Of a stretch of DNA of 64,000 nt, positions 9,775 to 20,471 are shown one piece after another; position 1 is the first letter of the stretch; each line of letters begins with the position of its first letter. Position numbers and translations under genes: made by a program. The stretch is from Trachythela sp. YZ-2020 (taxonomy: Eukaryota; Cnidaria; Anthozoa; Malacalcyonacea; Clavulariidae). The notes under the pieces were generated by a model, which worked only from the letters and a program-made list of their open reading frames with translations, searched no databases and was not told the DNA's origin. The stretch is from the NCBI GenBank assembly GCA_016169945.1, contig JADLSH010000052.1:62001-126000 (forward strand), written 5' to 3'.

Positions 9775-10080
9775 GTGTTACCACTGGTTCTATTAATCAT
9801 CGTTGCATTTTCAGTATCATTTTCCCTGCTCATGCCTAGAGATCAAGGTTTTAATAATATTCCCATTTCCATTTTGACCACGTTTGTCATGATGACGGGT
9901 GAACTAGATTACCGAGACACCTTTCTGGCTAGTGGACCACTTCACTTTGTGCAGAAGATACTTCTTGTACTATTTATACTCATGATCTCCATCGCTATCA
10001 TGAATTTACTCACTGGCCTTGCTGTTGGCGACACGAATGAGATAATGAGTCGCTCGAAAGAAGGGAATAGGATTTCCAAG
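9775..10080 (+). CDS. TRPA-like channel, S5-pore-S6 exon
   Basis: 102 codons between tcgacag and AAG|gtaact. It holds S5 (VLPLVLLIIVAFSVSFSLLM), the pore helix and filter with the motif MMTGELDYRD, and S6 (LVLFILMISIAIMNLLTGLA) followed by VGDTNEI, the TRPA-specific post-S6 motif. This is the most diagnostic exon of the gene. The filter lacks nothing obvious. Intact. Confidence 0.85.
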
Positions 10081-10142
10081 GTAACTTATTAATTATTCAT
10101 ATAGTAAAAATAGTCAAAATACAATAGAAAAGAATGTTTATA

Positions 10143-10957
10143 GGGGCTGATTACATGGCAGTGTGTTGGCCCGGTTAAGCGAGTTGGCCCGGTTAACCGG
10201 GCTAACTCGGTCGCGCGATTACATGGGAGTTCTAGCCCGTGTCAGGTTCAAAATATTGTCTGGATAAAATGCATGCTTACTTGTCTGTAAAAATGGATTT
10301 TGATCTGTTGCGCATATTTTGCCTTATAGCAGCATTAAAGTTCAACTTCAAGGTTTGTTTACATTTATATGGCTATCGACAGCATGTAAGGAAATGCTTA
10401 ACAATTTATTAAGGCAAAAAGTAAACTATCGTCCAAAGAAAAGCACGACATACAAAACTGAGAAGACTACTCAGAAACAAACGATCAAAATGGGTAAATG
10501 AAGGAAGGTCGGACTCCTGATGGACAAAACAAAACAAAAACAAAAAAAAAACGTGAGAATAAGACTCAGATTTAAAAGCTCACACTCACACTCAATGAGT
10601 GGAGGTTCAATCTGAGCTTCTCTTGAGTGTTAATTCTGTTTTTGAATAGCTGGAGGGTTAGTGCCGTACCTTACTATGTGACTACTCACCCTCCAGTTAT
10701 TAAAAAACAGCATTGACACTCATGAAAAACTCAGATTGAACCCACACTCAGAGTGTGAGTGTGAGTGAGCTTTTTTTAATCGCAGGAACGTGCGCTTGAA
10801 GACTTTTTTTTCTTTTCAGCCAGCTTTGAACGAACCAGCAGCTCGGTTCTCATGTAATCGAAATGTTTAAACAAGAGATAATAAATATGCGAAACAGGCC
10901 AATCGGTTAAGCGAGCTAACTCGGTTAATCGGGCCAACTCGCTCCATGTAATCGGCC
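10143..10957. mobile_element. TIR element with a nested hairpin
   Basis: The start (ctgattacatgg, followed by tandem ggcccggttaa motifs) is mirrored at the end (ccatgtaatcggccag preceded by ggttaatcgggcc). A second inverted repeat inside, about 10570-10770 (ctcacactcacactcaatga against gagtgtgagtgtgagtgagc), forms another hairpin. No coding sequence was recognised. The superfamily is not assigned. It sits in a TRPA intron. Confidence 0.6.
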
Positions 10958-11629
10958 AGTCAGGGTCTGTAAGCTAGTCTCACACAGATTTCCGCTTGAT
11001 TAACATAACCTCGTTGTTTGATTTTCTTTCCTTAATTAAAGCAGTTTATACTTAGTTTAAAATAATAGATAAGCATGAACATTCATATGTATGCGTTTGA
11101 TAGGTACGATAAAGCGTTCCTTACAGACCGATAGCACTTGGTTTATCTATTTCATAAAAAACTCTGACATAAATCGTGTTGCTTAATTCATGCTGTATAT
11201 TAAATACCCAAGATGCAATTTTCCTCTGAATCGTTTTCTTACTATACAAGGTGACCTGATGTTGTAGTTGGGCATGCATACATATTATCAAACGAAAGAA
11301 TGCATTGTTAGTTTGTAACACGAACTCAGTCCCATGTCATATCGATTTGATACTCTCTCGAGACGGTTAATTAATTTTTCATTCTATAGGATTATTTTGA
11401 CAATGGATAATTTTGAAAATATTTGTAACAAAATAGCGCTATCGTAGAATGCAATGTTCCGTACAGCTTGTTTCATGACACAAGTTGCATGAACTTTGAT
11501 TTTAAAACCTCGAAAGTTAGGTGTGTTTACTAACATACCAGATTTTGTAAAAGTATCAGAAAAGATTTGTTAAACTAATTACACAGGTTTTTAGACACTA
11601 CTTTGGACGTTTCTGCGGGAGCCGAGAAG

Positions 11630-11780
11630 GACCAGCATGACAATATATTCCAAATCCGGAAATAGATTTATATATTTCCAATGCATAAATAAATGTATAT
11701 TTGAAATCAAAAAAATATATATTTCAAATCCGAAAATATTTTTTTGCAATCCGGAAATATATTTTCAAATCTATAAATCG
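11630..11780. repeat. Short AT-rich direct repeats ('aaatatattt' / 'tccggaaata')
   Basis: Five or more irregular copies of ccggaaatatattt-like units lie in about 150 bases. A low-complexity repeat with no gene. Confidence 0.5.
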
Positions 11781-11888
11781 TTTGCAAAGCTATGATTGCT
11801 ATTTGTTTTTTAATTAATTTCGCTGTAATCAATATGGTGAACAACAGAGTTGGTCTGTGTTTGTTATGTTGTATTGTCTGTTGTACAG

Positions 11889-12002
11889 GATGTTTCAAGA
11901 GAAACGGAATTATCGATTCAAATGAGAATTTCACAAATACTTGAGAAGCAAAACTTTAATGTTTACATTCGTTTCAAAGCTTGGCTATTAAGCTTTCCAA
12001 CG
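11889..12002 (+). CDS. TRPA-like channel, candidate first C-terminal exon
   Basis: 38 codons in phase 0 between ttgtacag and ACG|gtgggt. It reads DVSRETELSIQMRISQILEK and then a basic, aromatic tail. A charged helix right after the post-S6 VGD motif is what TRPA proteins have, and its phase fits the exons on both sides. Support is splice signals, phase and position rather than strong homology. Confidence 0.5.
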
Positions 12003-12659
12003 GTGGGTTACTTTTTAACTTTGAACGAATGGTTCGCTAGAAATATTATTTTAAGTGACTGAGATTGGAGAATCAAAAATTTGAGATGCAATAGCAATTC
12101 GAACCGGAAAGAACTTAGCTTATTTCTCGCTAAAACAAGAAGAATTGAACGATTTTAGAAATGAATTACGGACCGTGTTTAAGCTTGCCGAATCTTGCTA
12201 CTCTGGCTCCGTGTTTATTTCACGGCGCAATTTCGATCGACGTCGACATAAGCTGATAAGCCGGCAATGAACAAAACTTTTTTTTTTAATTATTTTGCGA
12301 TGAATGTAAGAGTTTGACATGAATAAGACCACCCAATATATTTTTAAATGTTTTTTACACAGTTATTACTACTTTTTCTGGTCCGGCGACAACAAAAAAT
12401 TATTTTTTTGAAACAAATTAAAATTTTATTTTAAAACATGTAAAATATAATATAGCAAAATCGCATGAATTAGACTAGGTTCATTTTCTACTACAGATCG
12501 TGCACTCACTTCGTTACTTGCGAACAACATGCTAGTTCTTGAGAACAAGCTTTAAAATGAGCCCTAAATCATTTCATTGTGTCTGTTATTTCGAAACATT
12601 TTAAGATTAAGAGATGAATTCCGTTTTTTTATACCCTGTATTGGACAGCTATCAACGGT

Positions 12660-13480
12660 TTAGGTGTAATGTTTTGTCATAGATGTGGAAGAAAATTTAA
12701 AGATTTCGTTTTGTTTTGCCACAGTGTCGCACACAAAGGAAAAGCAAACATAGTACTTTCCCGCCATTTTCGAGATGCAATAAACGGCCACAACAAACTC
12801 CTTCAAATAAATTATTGTAAAGAAAAGTTGCCGTGTATTATCAATCGAGCGGCTTGAATTGCAGGCGTTGTGTACAAGGCGTGACACTCTGTGATTTGAC
12901 GTTGTAAACAGAGCGAGAACCACGTCTAAAACTCCCGTGGGGAATTCATTTCTTTTTATCGACACATTGTGCAGTATTAATAGCCGTTGTCGTCGCGTTG
13001 CCGTTCTACATGCTTAAGTTCTCTAATACCATGGTCAAAACCATGTTATATGAATCTCTGTCATAACTTTGAATAGAAAGCTTCAGGAGTATACGGCTTA
13101 CAAAAGGCGAACGATACTGTTTCAGAGGACACTGTTCGTCAAATAATTTGAAATGACAATGATGGATCATCATCATTGCTTGGTTGCATGGGCATGTGGA
13201 ATAAATTAAGGACAAGTTACAATCTGACAGTTCCTCGAGACACATTCATACAAATTCCGGGAGAGCTTGACCCAGAAGCATCCCCCTTTGTAAAGCTAGA
13301 AAGTTACATCGCCAATCTTACACATCCTAAGAACCAAACGACGCGTGGCACGTGCCGAATGGATACGATAAGTTGAAGCCTTACGAGTTACCTATTCTTG
13401 GCTGTAATGATGGATTTTCACGACATATAATATGACTTAAAGTCTGCGGAAGTAACAACGATCCAGTCATATCAGCTAGT
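12660..13480 (+). pseudogene. Degraded DDE integrase-type gene of the kind common in cnidarians
   Basis: Starts with a zinc-ribbon-like MFCHRCGRKF at 12669. From about 13080 come broken segments: a YGLQKANDTVSEDT-like helix region, then GMWNKLRTSYNLTVPRDTF, then GELDPEAS. After a frameshift near 13345 come WHVPNGYDKLKPYELPI and GCNDGFSR. The last block matches the rve core (WHxDGYDKLKPYGxxIHGxIDGFSR); the catalytic D after H is replaced by P here. Several stops and frame changes make it non-functional. It is inserted in a TRPA intron. Confidence 0.6.
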
Positions 13481-13699
13481 TTCCTTTTGCTATAAGAATT
13501 TAAATTTTGATAGAAGAATTTAAATTTTGCCCCGTTCTGGTACTGACAGACTGTTGAACCGAAAATTGTATTTTGCAGGCCAACGTAGTTCGCCTTATAT
13601 CACAACCTGAGGGCAAAATATTTATATTATATTTTTGCTTGTTCTTTGTAGCCTAGTTCCGAATGTGCATCTCAATTGTAGTGACTGGAAATATATATT

Positions 13700-14260
13700 C
13701 ATAAATAATATACGCATGTATTAGGTATAAATAGGGGGTGTTAAATAAATTATTATCTTTTACTAACTGGTTGAATGTGCTTACACAACATTGGCGACGA
13801 GTATGACTGAGAATGTATTGCCAGTTCCTCAGCAGTTAAACGTAGAAGCTACAGATGTCTATACCGAATGGAAGACATGGATAGGATCGGTTACTATTGA
13901 TACGCCGCAGCGGAAGAACACGAGAATAATTCAGGAAGTCACTGCCTAGGGAACGACAGCTATACAAGACAGCATTAGAAGCTCTTGAAGGTTACTTTGC
14001 TCCTAAAGAAATGTGGTAGCAGAAATATATAAATTTCGAAGTATTACCATCGATGCGTATCTTATATCATAAAGAGAATTAACAAAGAAGATGCTTGAAT
14101 ACGAAATGCTGCAGGACCAGATTGTCGAAAAATGTTGCTCGAACCATCTGAAGGGGAAACCTCTGGCCCAAGACGTCCTAGATCTAGACAAAGCAGTCAA
14201 AATTGCAAGAACCAGCGAAAATGCCAAGAAAGAGACAAGACTATGTAATAATGTTCTTAT
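13700..14260 (+). pseudogene. Gypsy-type LTR element remnant: leader, PBS and broken gag
   Basis: A TATA-like tataaatag near 13728 and aataaatt near 13743 are followed by TTGGCGACGAGTATG. The TGGCGACGAG motif is the primer-binding-site and leader form also seen at the Gypsy element near 46105. After it comes a gag-like frame (LPVPQQLNVEA, then TEWKTWIG), broken by frameshifts. A second readable piece at 14091-14260 (EKCCSNHLKGKPLAQDVLDL) is the usual RDxxxxxLKxxLLxxxxLTL gag tail. No pol sequence follows, because the TRPA exon starts at 14285. Confidence 0.6.
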
Positions 14261-14284
14261 TTTATTATATATATTCTATTTTAG

Positions 14285-14413
14285 GCGACGCTTGTCATAA
14301 CATTGGAAAGACATTTACACTATTTCCCTCTGTTTTCACCGCCTGTAATAAGAGACCGAATACGCGACCATCATCCTAAGAAATATTCGTGGATTTTACG
14401 ACAATGGCGAGAG
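14285..14413 (+). CDS. TRPA-like channel, candidate C-terminal exon
   Basis: 43 codons in phase 0 between ttctattttag and GAG|gtatgt. It reads ATLVITLERHLHYFPLFSPP and then a basic stretch (RDRIRDHHPKKYSW). TRPA channels have a similar segment after S6: a short helix with LE, then LP and a basic tail. Exon phases fit the neighbours. The acceptor has a good pyrimidine tract. Confidence 0.5.
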
Positions 14414-16621
14414 GTATGTAACTATGTAAGTGCTTTGAAAAAGCATAAGTAATTAATGACTTTTCAACAATGAAATTATAAACATAACTTCACATGCACC
14501 GTTGTAAATCCCGTACAAATAAAATTGCTGATTAGTCACAAACACTAGTGGCTGTAACGGCTTTTCTGCTGTTATTCATCATCAGTGTTTGTAAATAGAT
14601 TTCATATGAATTCATTCATTCATGAGTTGTTTACAACATGAGTGGCAGCTGCGTTGTATTGAATATACCTTATTATAGGAAACGTCGCACTTCATTAATA
14701 TGACTTAAACAAAGGCGACATAAAATTTATGCCAGTTGCTTGTTGGTCTTATAAAAACGAAATAAATTGACGCTAATTGCTTACAATTGTTGGACTTTCA
14801 AAATCAAATTAAATTAACGCGTATCTGCATGATCTACATAACTTCAAATTAAACTAAATTAATGAAAATTAAAAATCCAGTACTTGAAATTAACGATACT
14901 AAAATAATGTTAATGAAGTTTAATATGTTGAAATATATCATAAAGTACTTTGGACAACTGGCAACTTTAGCAAGACACAACAGACGCATTTGTGGCAGAT
15001 AATTTGGGCTAGGAAGTGCTCGAACAGTTTAGAGGTCCTAGCTAACCTAAGTTTTACCTAGAGGAACAGGATGACTTCTAGGTTGCAGAGGCGGTGAGCC
15101 AGCTCTGTAGTGCGTACACTATAGATCATACAACAAAATGCACTAGAGTTCATAATTTAGTTGGGAACGATGATGCAGCAAATCAGGGATTGACGTGGAA
15201 TTCAGGAGCTAACATCGCCAGGTTTCATTCATATATGTACTCCGTGCTTTACTTCGTCTTGTTGGTTTCGGGGTAGTCCCAGAAATAAGATTAGGAGCGA
15301 CTGAGATTTCCCAGATTCAGAACAGAAGGAGCTTGTACATCTGAGGGAAACTAATCTCGTGCCGAGAGGAAAAACTACGCCGGACGTTCTTCAGTAAGTA
15401 AAACATAGTGTTCCTGACTGGGCATTTGTTCTGGGCTTGGTGGTTACATCGCAATGCAAGCGGTCCTCTTCAAATTGCATCACTTCCATATGGAAATCTG
15501 AATATGAAAGCTATGCCAGCCGTTCTTGTGCAGGGAATAAACATATATTCTTCACAGCTTGACAATTTGTCTCTGATATTGCTTGTTGTACCGCAGCGTA
15601 ACCGATCCTCTTGAACTTGTGTAACATTGCGCAAATTCTATGCACATGGTCTTCCTGAGGTTCGAACCAAGATTTGTTATTTTTTCCATCCTGAAGCCTT
15701 ATAGCATTTCCTCGGAACGTAATCTTTACATGTTTTGGGTGTGGGTTTGAAAAATTTCACTAGCACTGTTTACACACTGACTGAAACCTTGTGGACGAGC
15801 AGCAGACACATAAACTGTACCCAAATATTATGCATGATGGTGACAGCTATCTTTAGGAGAGCTTTTTGATTGGTTAAGCCCAAGTTTGCATCAGTTGTTC
15901 ACATGCTAAGTTGCCAAAGTTCAATTTCTTATCGTCAAGGTACTTGAGTTTTCCCTGAGCTACATTTGGTGCATGCACTAACTGTGCTGACACACTGGCA
16001 AGGCCTTAGGGCAAATGGAATATTATTGAACACATTACTTCTTTAACCGCAATTTATTGCTTTGCATAAATTCAATATTTAATCAAATTAACGCGAAATT
16101 TTCAATAAATGCATCATTAATTTCTTATAATAAGGTGCAGGCAATCAATTTCGTCTCGTGATTGTATATTCAATAAAACACGGCAGCTAATGTTGCAAGC
16201 ACCATATTTCATGACGCCGACGTCGTCACAAATTAGTTGATTTCCACGAATGGATCCTTAAAAAGGGGGGGGTTACCACTGGTTTTCTAAAGAGCACGTT
16301 AACTCACTTAACTGCCCAAAACGGCGAGAGAAAAAAAGTTCAACTGATTTCTTTCATTTCGAAATTCGAAAAAGTTATGTCTGTTTTTGGTGGGTCGAAT
16401 TTGCAGTTTGCATTTCTGGTTCATATCTTTTCTGTGACATTGTACGCAATTTTGTAACGGTCGGAAGTTTTATCGTTTATAGATGCAAGCAGTTTGGGTG
16501 GTAGATTTGTAGTTTTTGTCTCAGCTGCTGATAACGGAGTAAACTCCTAAACGCCGTTATTAAACTAATTTTAAAGCCTTGTTTTTAGTCGTTAAAATAT
16601 AACTATTATTCAAAACTCTAG
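14414..16621. other. TRPA intron with decayed coding-like pieces
   Basis: Nothing certain. Around 15030-15280 a frame with one stop reads like protein (AEAVSQLCSAYTIDHTTK, GNDDAANQGLTWNSGANIAR) but no family was recognised; it is probably an old transposon or gene remnant. The rest is AT-rich without recognisable repeats. Confidence 0.35.
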
Positions 16622-16861
16622 TGTTTTTTCGACGATTTCGAACTTGAAGAGCGATTAAAAGAAATGTCAAATGAAAGAAAAGAAAACGGGCAACTTCATG
16701 AACTGAGTGAACAAATTAAGAAAACGATACAAGAAAATACAGCAGCAATGGAAACCAAGAATGGAAATAAATTAAAGAATATGGAGGCAAGGTTGGAGGG
16801 AATGTTGGTAAAAATTCAAGCTGGAATTGTCCCTTCTAGTATTCAAAACGTTCCTGCGTAA
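16622..16861 (+). CDS. TRPA-like channel, last exon with coiled coil
   Basis: The frame opens after actctag in phase 0 and runs to TAA at 16859-16861. It reads DDFELEERLKEMSNERKENG, then a heptad-rich helix (LHELSEQIKKTIQEN, LKNMEARLEGMLVKI). TRPA1 channels end in a coiled coil that brings the four subunits together, so this fits. An AATAAA follows at about 16993. The acceptor has a weak pyrimidine tract, and another small exon could lie between this and 14413. Confidence 0.5.
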   Translation, partial: CFFDDFELEERLKEMSNERKENGQLHELSEQIKKTIQENTAAMETKNGNKLKNMEARLEGMLVKIQAGIVPSSIQNVPA

Positions 16862-16989
16862 ATATTTGTTTTGTTTTATTGATCTAATTTAATACATGTT
16901 TAACATATGCATGATTCGTCATTTATGTCCTGTACTATCTTTTAAAATACTTTTTTTGTTGTTTAGATAATTGTAGTATTTTATAATTT

Positions 16990-17000
16990 CTAAATAAAGC
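16990..17000 (+). terminator. Polyadenylation signal of the TRPA-like gene
   Basis: AATAAA (ctaaataaagc) lies about 130 bases after the last stop codon, followed by a T-rich stretch. Assigned by position. Confidence 0.4.
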
Positions 17001-18221
17001 TTGGGTATTTCGTTGTATCAATAAAAAATTATGATTACATTTATCAATTCTAATTGACTGAGAGCAGTGCAATTTTTTCGTAATACCGTGCTAAAAGATG
17101 TAAATCAGTGCCAGGAATGGTCATTCGGTGCCAATTTTTAAAAAGGACAGAAATTATTAGACTAGACATGAACAAAGCTGATTTTTACTTTAAAACGTCA
17201 GAGATAACCGTTTGTCGCGAACTTACAACATTATATACATGTTGTCGCCGACGACAGTTGATGAAAATATCATAGCTACTTTATAGGATTCTATAAACAG
17301 CTTTAAAATATTTTTATACATTGTAGTCAATACATGCGTTTTATTGGTTAATATGTTGCAAACACGAAATATTATAAACCTGGATTTTTTATTTAGTACA
17401 AAATCCAGATAAAATACGATTTTCCTCCCGAAATCAGCAAAGAGAGGATTTTACATGAAGAAAATTTGTTTCAAAGTTAAAATTCTCCAATGAGCAATGC
17501 CAGGAAATAATACAAGAAATGTCATTTGAAGCCAGAACCTTCTTCACGTTGTGAATATAAATGAAAGTGGAATTTCAAAATATATTCAGCAATAAAGCAC
17601 ACTGTAGTCTTTAATTACGATAATTAATTTGGCTTAGAAATATTCAAGTTAGCAAATTACCCTAAGACAAACAATGTCCTTAACTAAAGAGATAGCTGGT
17701 TAAAAATGAAAAAAAATAGCTAACATTGTCATATAGGTAACAAATTTTTGACATGGAAATATCCAGGCCAAACGCTCAATTTAGCATTGTAAGAATTTGC
17801 AAATACGTAAAAAATAGACAAATCTTGGCCGGCCTAAATCCAAGCCAAAATATCTCAACAAAACCATTCAATTTCGGTCTAGAAGTCATAAAAAGACATC
17901 GTTGGCCTTCAATTCAGGCCAAGCAGTGCAAGCATCTTACCAATGGTTTAAAATGCAAAAAAGGTTAATGTTGACATGGGTAACAAATCTTTGGCTTGGA
18001 AATATCCAGACCAGACGTTCACCATAGCATTTTAGGAATTTACAAATATGTAAAAAATAGACAAATCTTTGCCTGAATCAATCCAATACCAAAATATCTC
18101 ATCAAAAACTGTACAATTTCGAACTAAAAGTCATAAAAAGCACATCGCTGGCCTGGAAATATCCAGGCCAAACAGTGGAATATATCAAATTTTGTTCCCA
18201 TCTCACTCGATTGAATAATAG

Positions 18222-18580
18222 TTGAAGGGTTTTTGTAGATGGAAATTATCGAGTGTAAATTATATACATTTATTAGACCTAACCAGGAACAGCTGCGAAA
18301 AATGCAACTATAGGTCCCTGGCAGGAATCGAATCTGCGGCCCTACGATTCCGGTGCAGCGCTCTAACCAACTGAGCTACAGAGTCCAGCTATCGAGCTCT
18401 AACCACAAGTTCACGTATATATACTATGGTACTGCCATGTTAGGTTATGGGTAAATATCAAATTTTGTTGGCATCTCACTCGATTGAATGATGGAGACTA
18501 TCGAATTTTTGTAGATTAAAATGTATATAATTTACACTCAAATAATTTCCATCTACAAAAACCCTTCAACTATTGTTTGG
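18222..18580 (-). mobile_element. tRNA-like unit bounded by inverted repeats, copy 1
   Basis: The outer bases 18222-18260 (gttgaagggtttttgtagat and on) recur inverted at about 18530-18575. Inside lies a tRNA-like sequence on the minus strand (18313-18386). The unit has landed in the 240-bp satellite. Related units are at 58120-58805. Confidence 0.65.
18313..18386 (-). tRNA. tRNA-like sequence (probable pseudogene or SINE head), copy 1
   Basis: On the minus strand it reads GACTCTGTAGCTCAGTTGG and on. The D arm (GCTC/GAGC) is perfect, the acceptor stem pairs in six of seven positions, the anticodon stem mostly pairs, and the T arm pairs in four of five positions around TTCGATT. The anticodon loop is CCGGAAT, with C instead of the universal U33 and a formal GGA anticodon, so it is unlikely to be a working tRNA. 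A and B boxes are intact, so pol III transcription is possible. Confidence 0.45.
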
Positions 18581-19609
18581 CATGCACATTGTTTGGCATG
18601 GAAATATTCAGGTCAAACAGTGCAAGGATATTACCAGGGCGATAATTGGTTAAAAATGGAAAAAATAGTTAACATTGTCATGCGCAACAAATTTTTGGCT
18701 TGGAAATATCCTGGCCAGGCGCTCACCACAGCATTCGAAGAATTTGCAAATGCGTAAAAAATAGACAAATCTTGGTCTGAATAAATCCAAGTCAAAATAT
18801 CTCAACAAAACTGTACAATTTCGAACCAAAAGTCATAAAAAGCACATCGTTGGCATGGAAATGTTCAGGCCAAACAGAGCAAGCATATTACAATTTCGAA
18901 CTAATAGTCATCGGCTTGAATAAATCCAACCCAAAAATATTTAAAAAAAAATTGTGCAATTTTGCACTAAAAGTCATAAAAACACATGGTTGGCCTTAAA
19001 ATATTCAGCCCCAACAATACAAGCATATTACCAATGCGATAGCTGGTTTAAAATGCAAAAACAGTTAACATTGTCATAGGTAACAAATCCTTGGCTTGGA
19101 AATATCCAGACCAGACGCTCACCATAGCATTGTGAGAATTTACAAATATGTAAAATATAGACAAATCTTGGCCTGAACAAATCCAAGCCAAAATATTCCA
19201 ACAAAACAGTGAAATTTCGCACTAAAAGTCATAAACAGCACATCGTTGGCATGAAAATATTCAGGCCAAATAGTGCGATTATATTACCAAGGCGATAGCT
19301 TGTTAAAAATGCAAAATAATAATTAACATTGTCAAACAGTGTAGGAACAAATTTTCGACTTCGAAATTTCTAGGCCAAACGCTCAACATATATAGCATTG
19401 TAAAAATTTGCAAATACTGTACTTAAAAAAAAAAACAAATCTTGGCCTAAATAAATCCAAGCAAAAAGATCTCAACGATACTGTGCAATTTCACAATATA
19501 CTCGAATATTTTGTGAACTCCTGTGCTTGTTTACGCAATAAAATTACAGAACCAATTCACTTGTCCCAAATACAATAAACATTACCTGAAGCATTGTACG
19601 AATATCTTA

Positions 19610-20471
19610 GATTACCTTAGCCTACTTTAACCCTACCTTTGCCTAACTTAGGCTGATTTACAGTATCTCAGACTATTTTTACCCTAACTTAGTATAGCTT
19701 ACCTAAGTCTACCTAAGCATGCCTAAGATTACCTTGGCCTACTATAGCCTACCTGTTGTAAGACTATCTGAGACTACCTTAGCCTACCTAAGACTACTTA
19801 AGCATACTTTATACTACTGTACCTAAGACTATCTTAGACAACTTTAGCCTAACTTAGCTTACCTAAGACTACCTTCGCCTACCTGTTGTAAGACTATCTC
19901 AGGTTATCTTAGCCTACCTGTTGTATAACTATCCTAGATTACCTTGGCTTACCTAAGCCTACTTTAGACTGCTGTACCTATAACTAACTTAGACTACTGT
20001 ACCTTAGCCTAACTTAGCTTACCTAAGACTACATTCGCCTACTTTAGCCTACATGTTGTAAGATTATCTTAGATTACCTTAGCCTACCTGTTGTAAGACT
20101 ATCTTAGATTACCTAAGCCTACCTAAGACTATATCTAAGCCTACTTTAGACAGCCTAACTTAGCTTACCTAACACTTCCTTCGCCTACCCCAAGCTACCT
20201 GTTGTAAGACTATCATAGATTACCTTAGCCAACCTGTTGTAAGACAATCTTAGATAACATTAACCTGCCTGTTTTATAACTATCCTAGATTACCTTACCC
20301 TACCCTACCAAAGCCTACTTTAGACTACTGTACCTAAGACTAACTTAGACTACCTTAGCCTAACTTAGCTTACCTAAGACTGCATTCGCCTACCTTAGCC
20401 TACATGTTGTAAGATTATCTTAGATTACCTTAGCCTACCTTAGGTTACTGTAGACTACTGTACCTAAGACT
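19610..20471. repeat. Short-unit satellite ('taagactaccttagcctacc')
   Basis: Long array of roughly 10-bp units (variants of cttagcctac, ctaagactat, ctgttgtaag) arranged in higher-order repeats of about 50-100 bp. It is interrupted by the PLE at 20472 and resumes at 23917. The same satellite is found at 34442-34960. Confidence 0.85.

Larger units (their letters stand above)
17740..19500. repeat. ~240-bp satellite, diverged tandem copies
   Basis: The phrase ggaaatatccaggccaaac recurs at about 17755, 17998, 18150, 18596, 18700, 18855, 19097, 19255 and 19370 in two alternating contexts (caacattgtcata..taacaaat and aaagtcataaaaagcacatc), giving a period near 240 bp. Copies differ by 10-20%. One insertion, the tRNA-like unit at 18222-18580, interrupts the array. 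Open frames here are by-products. Confidence 0.8.

Noticed and set aside
15094..15276. Possible real exon (QLCSAYTIDHTTK region)
   Set aside because: A stop lies just upstream in frame, no matching splice sites were seen and no family was recognised; left as a remnant in the intron entry.
18313..18386. A functional tRNA gene
   Set aside because: Anticodon loop lacks U33 and acceptor and T arm have mismatches; it is repeated inside mobile units.
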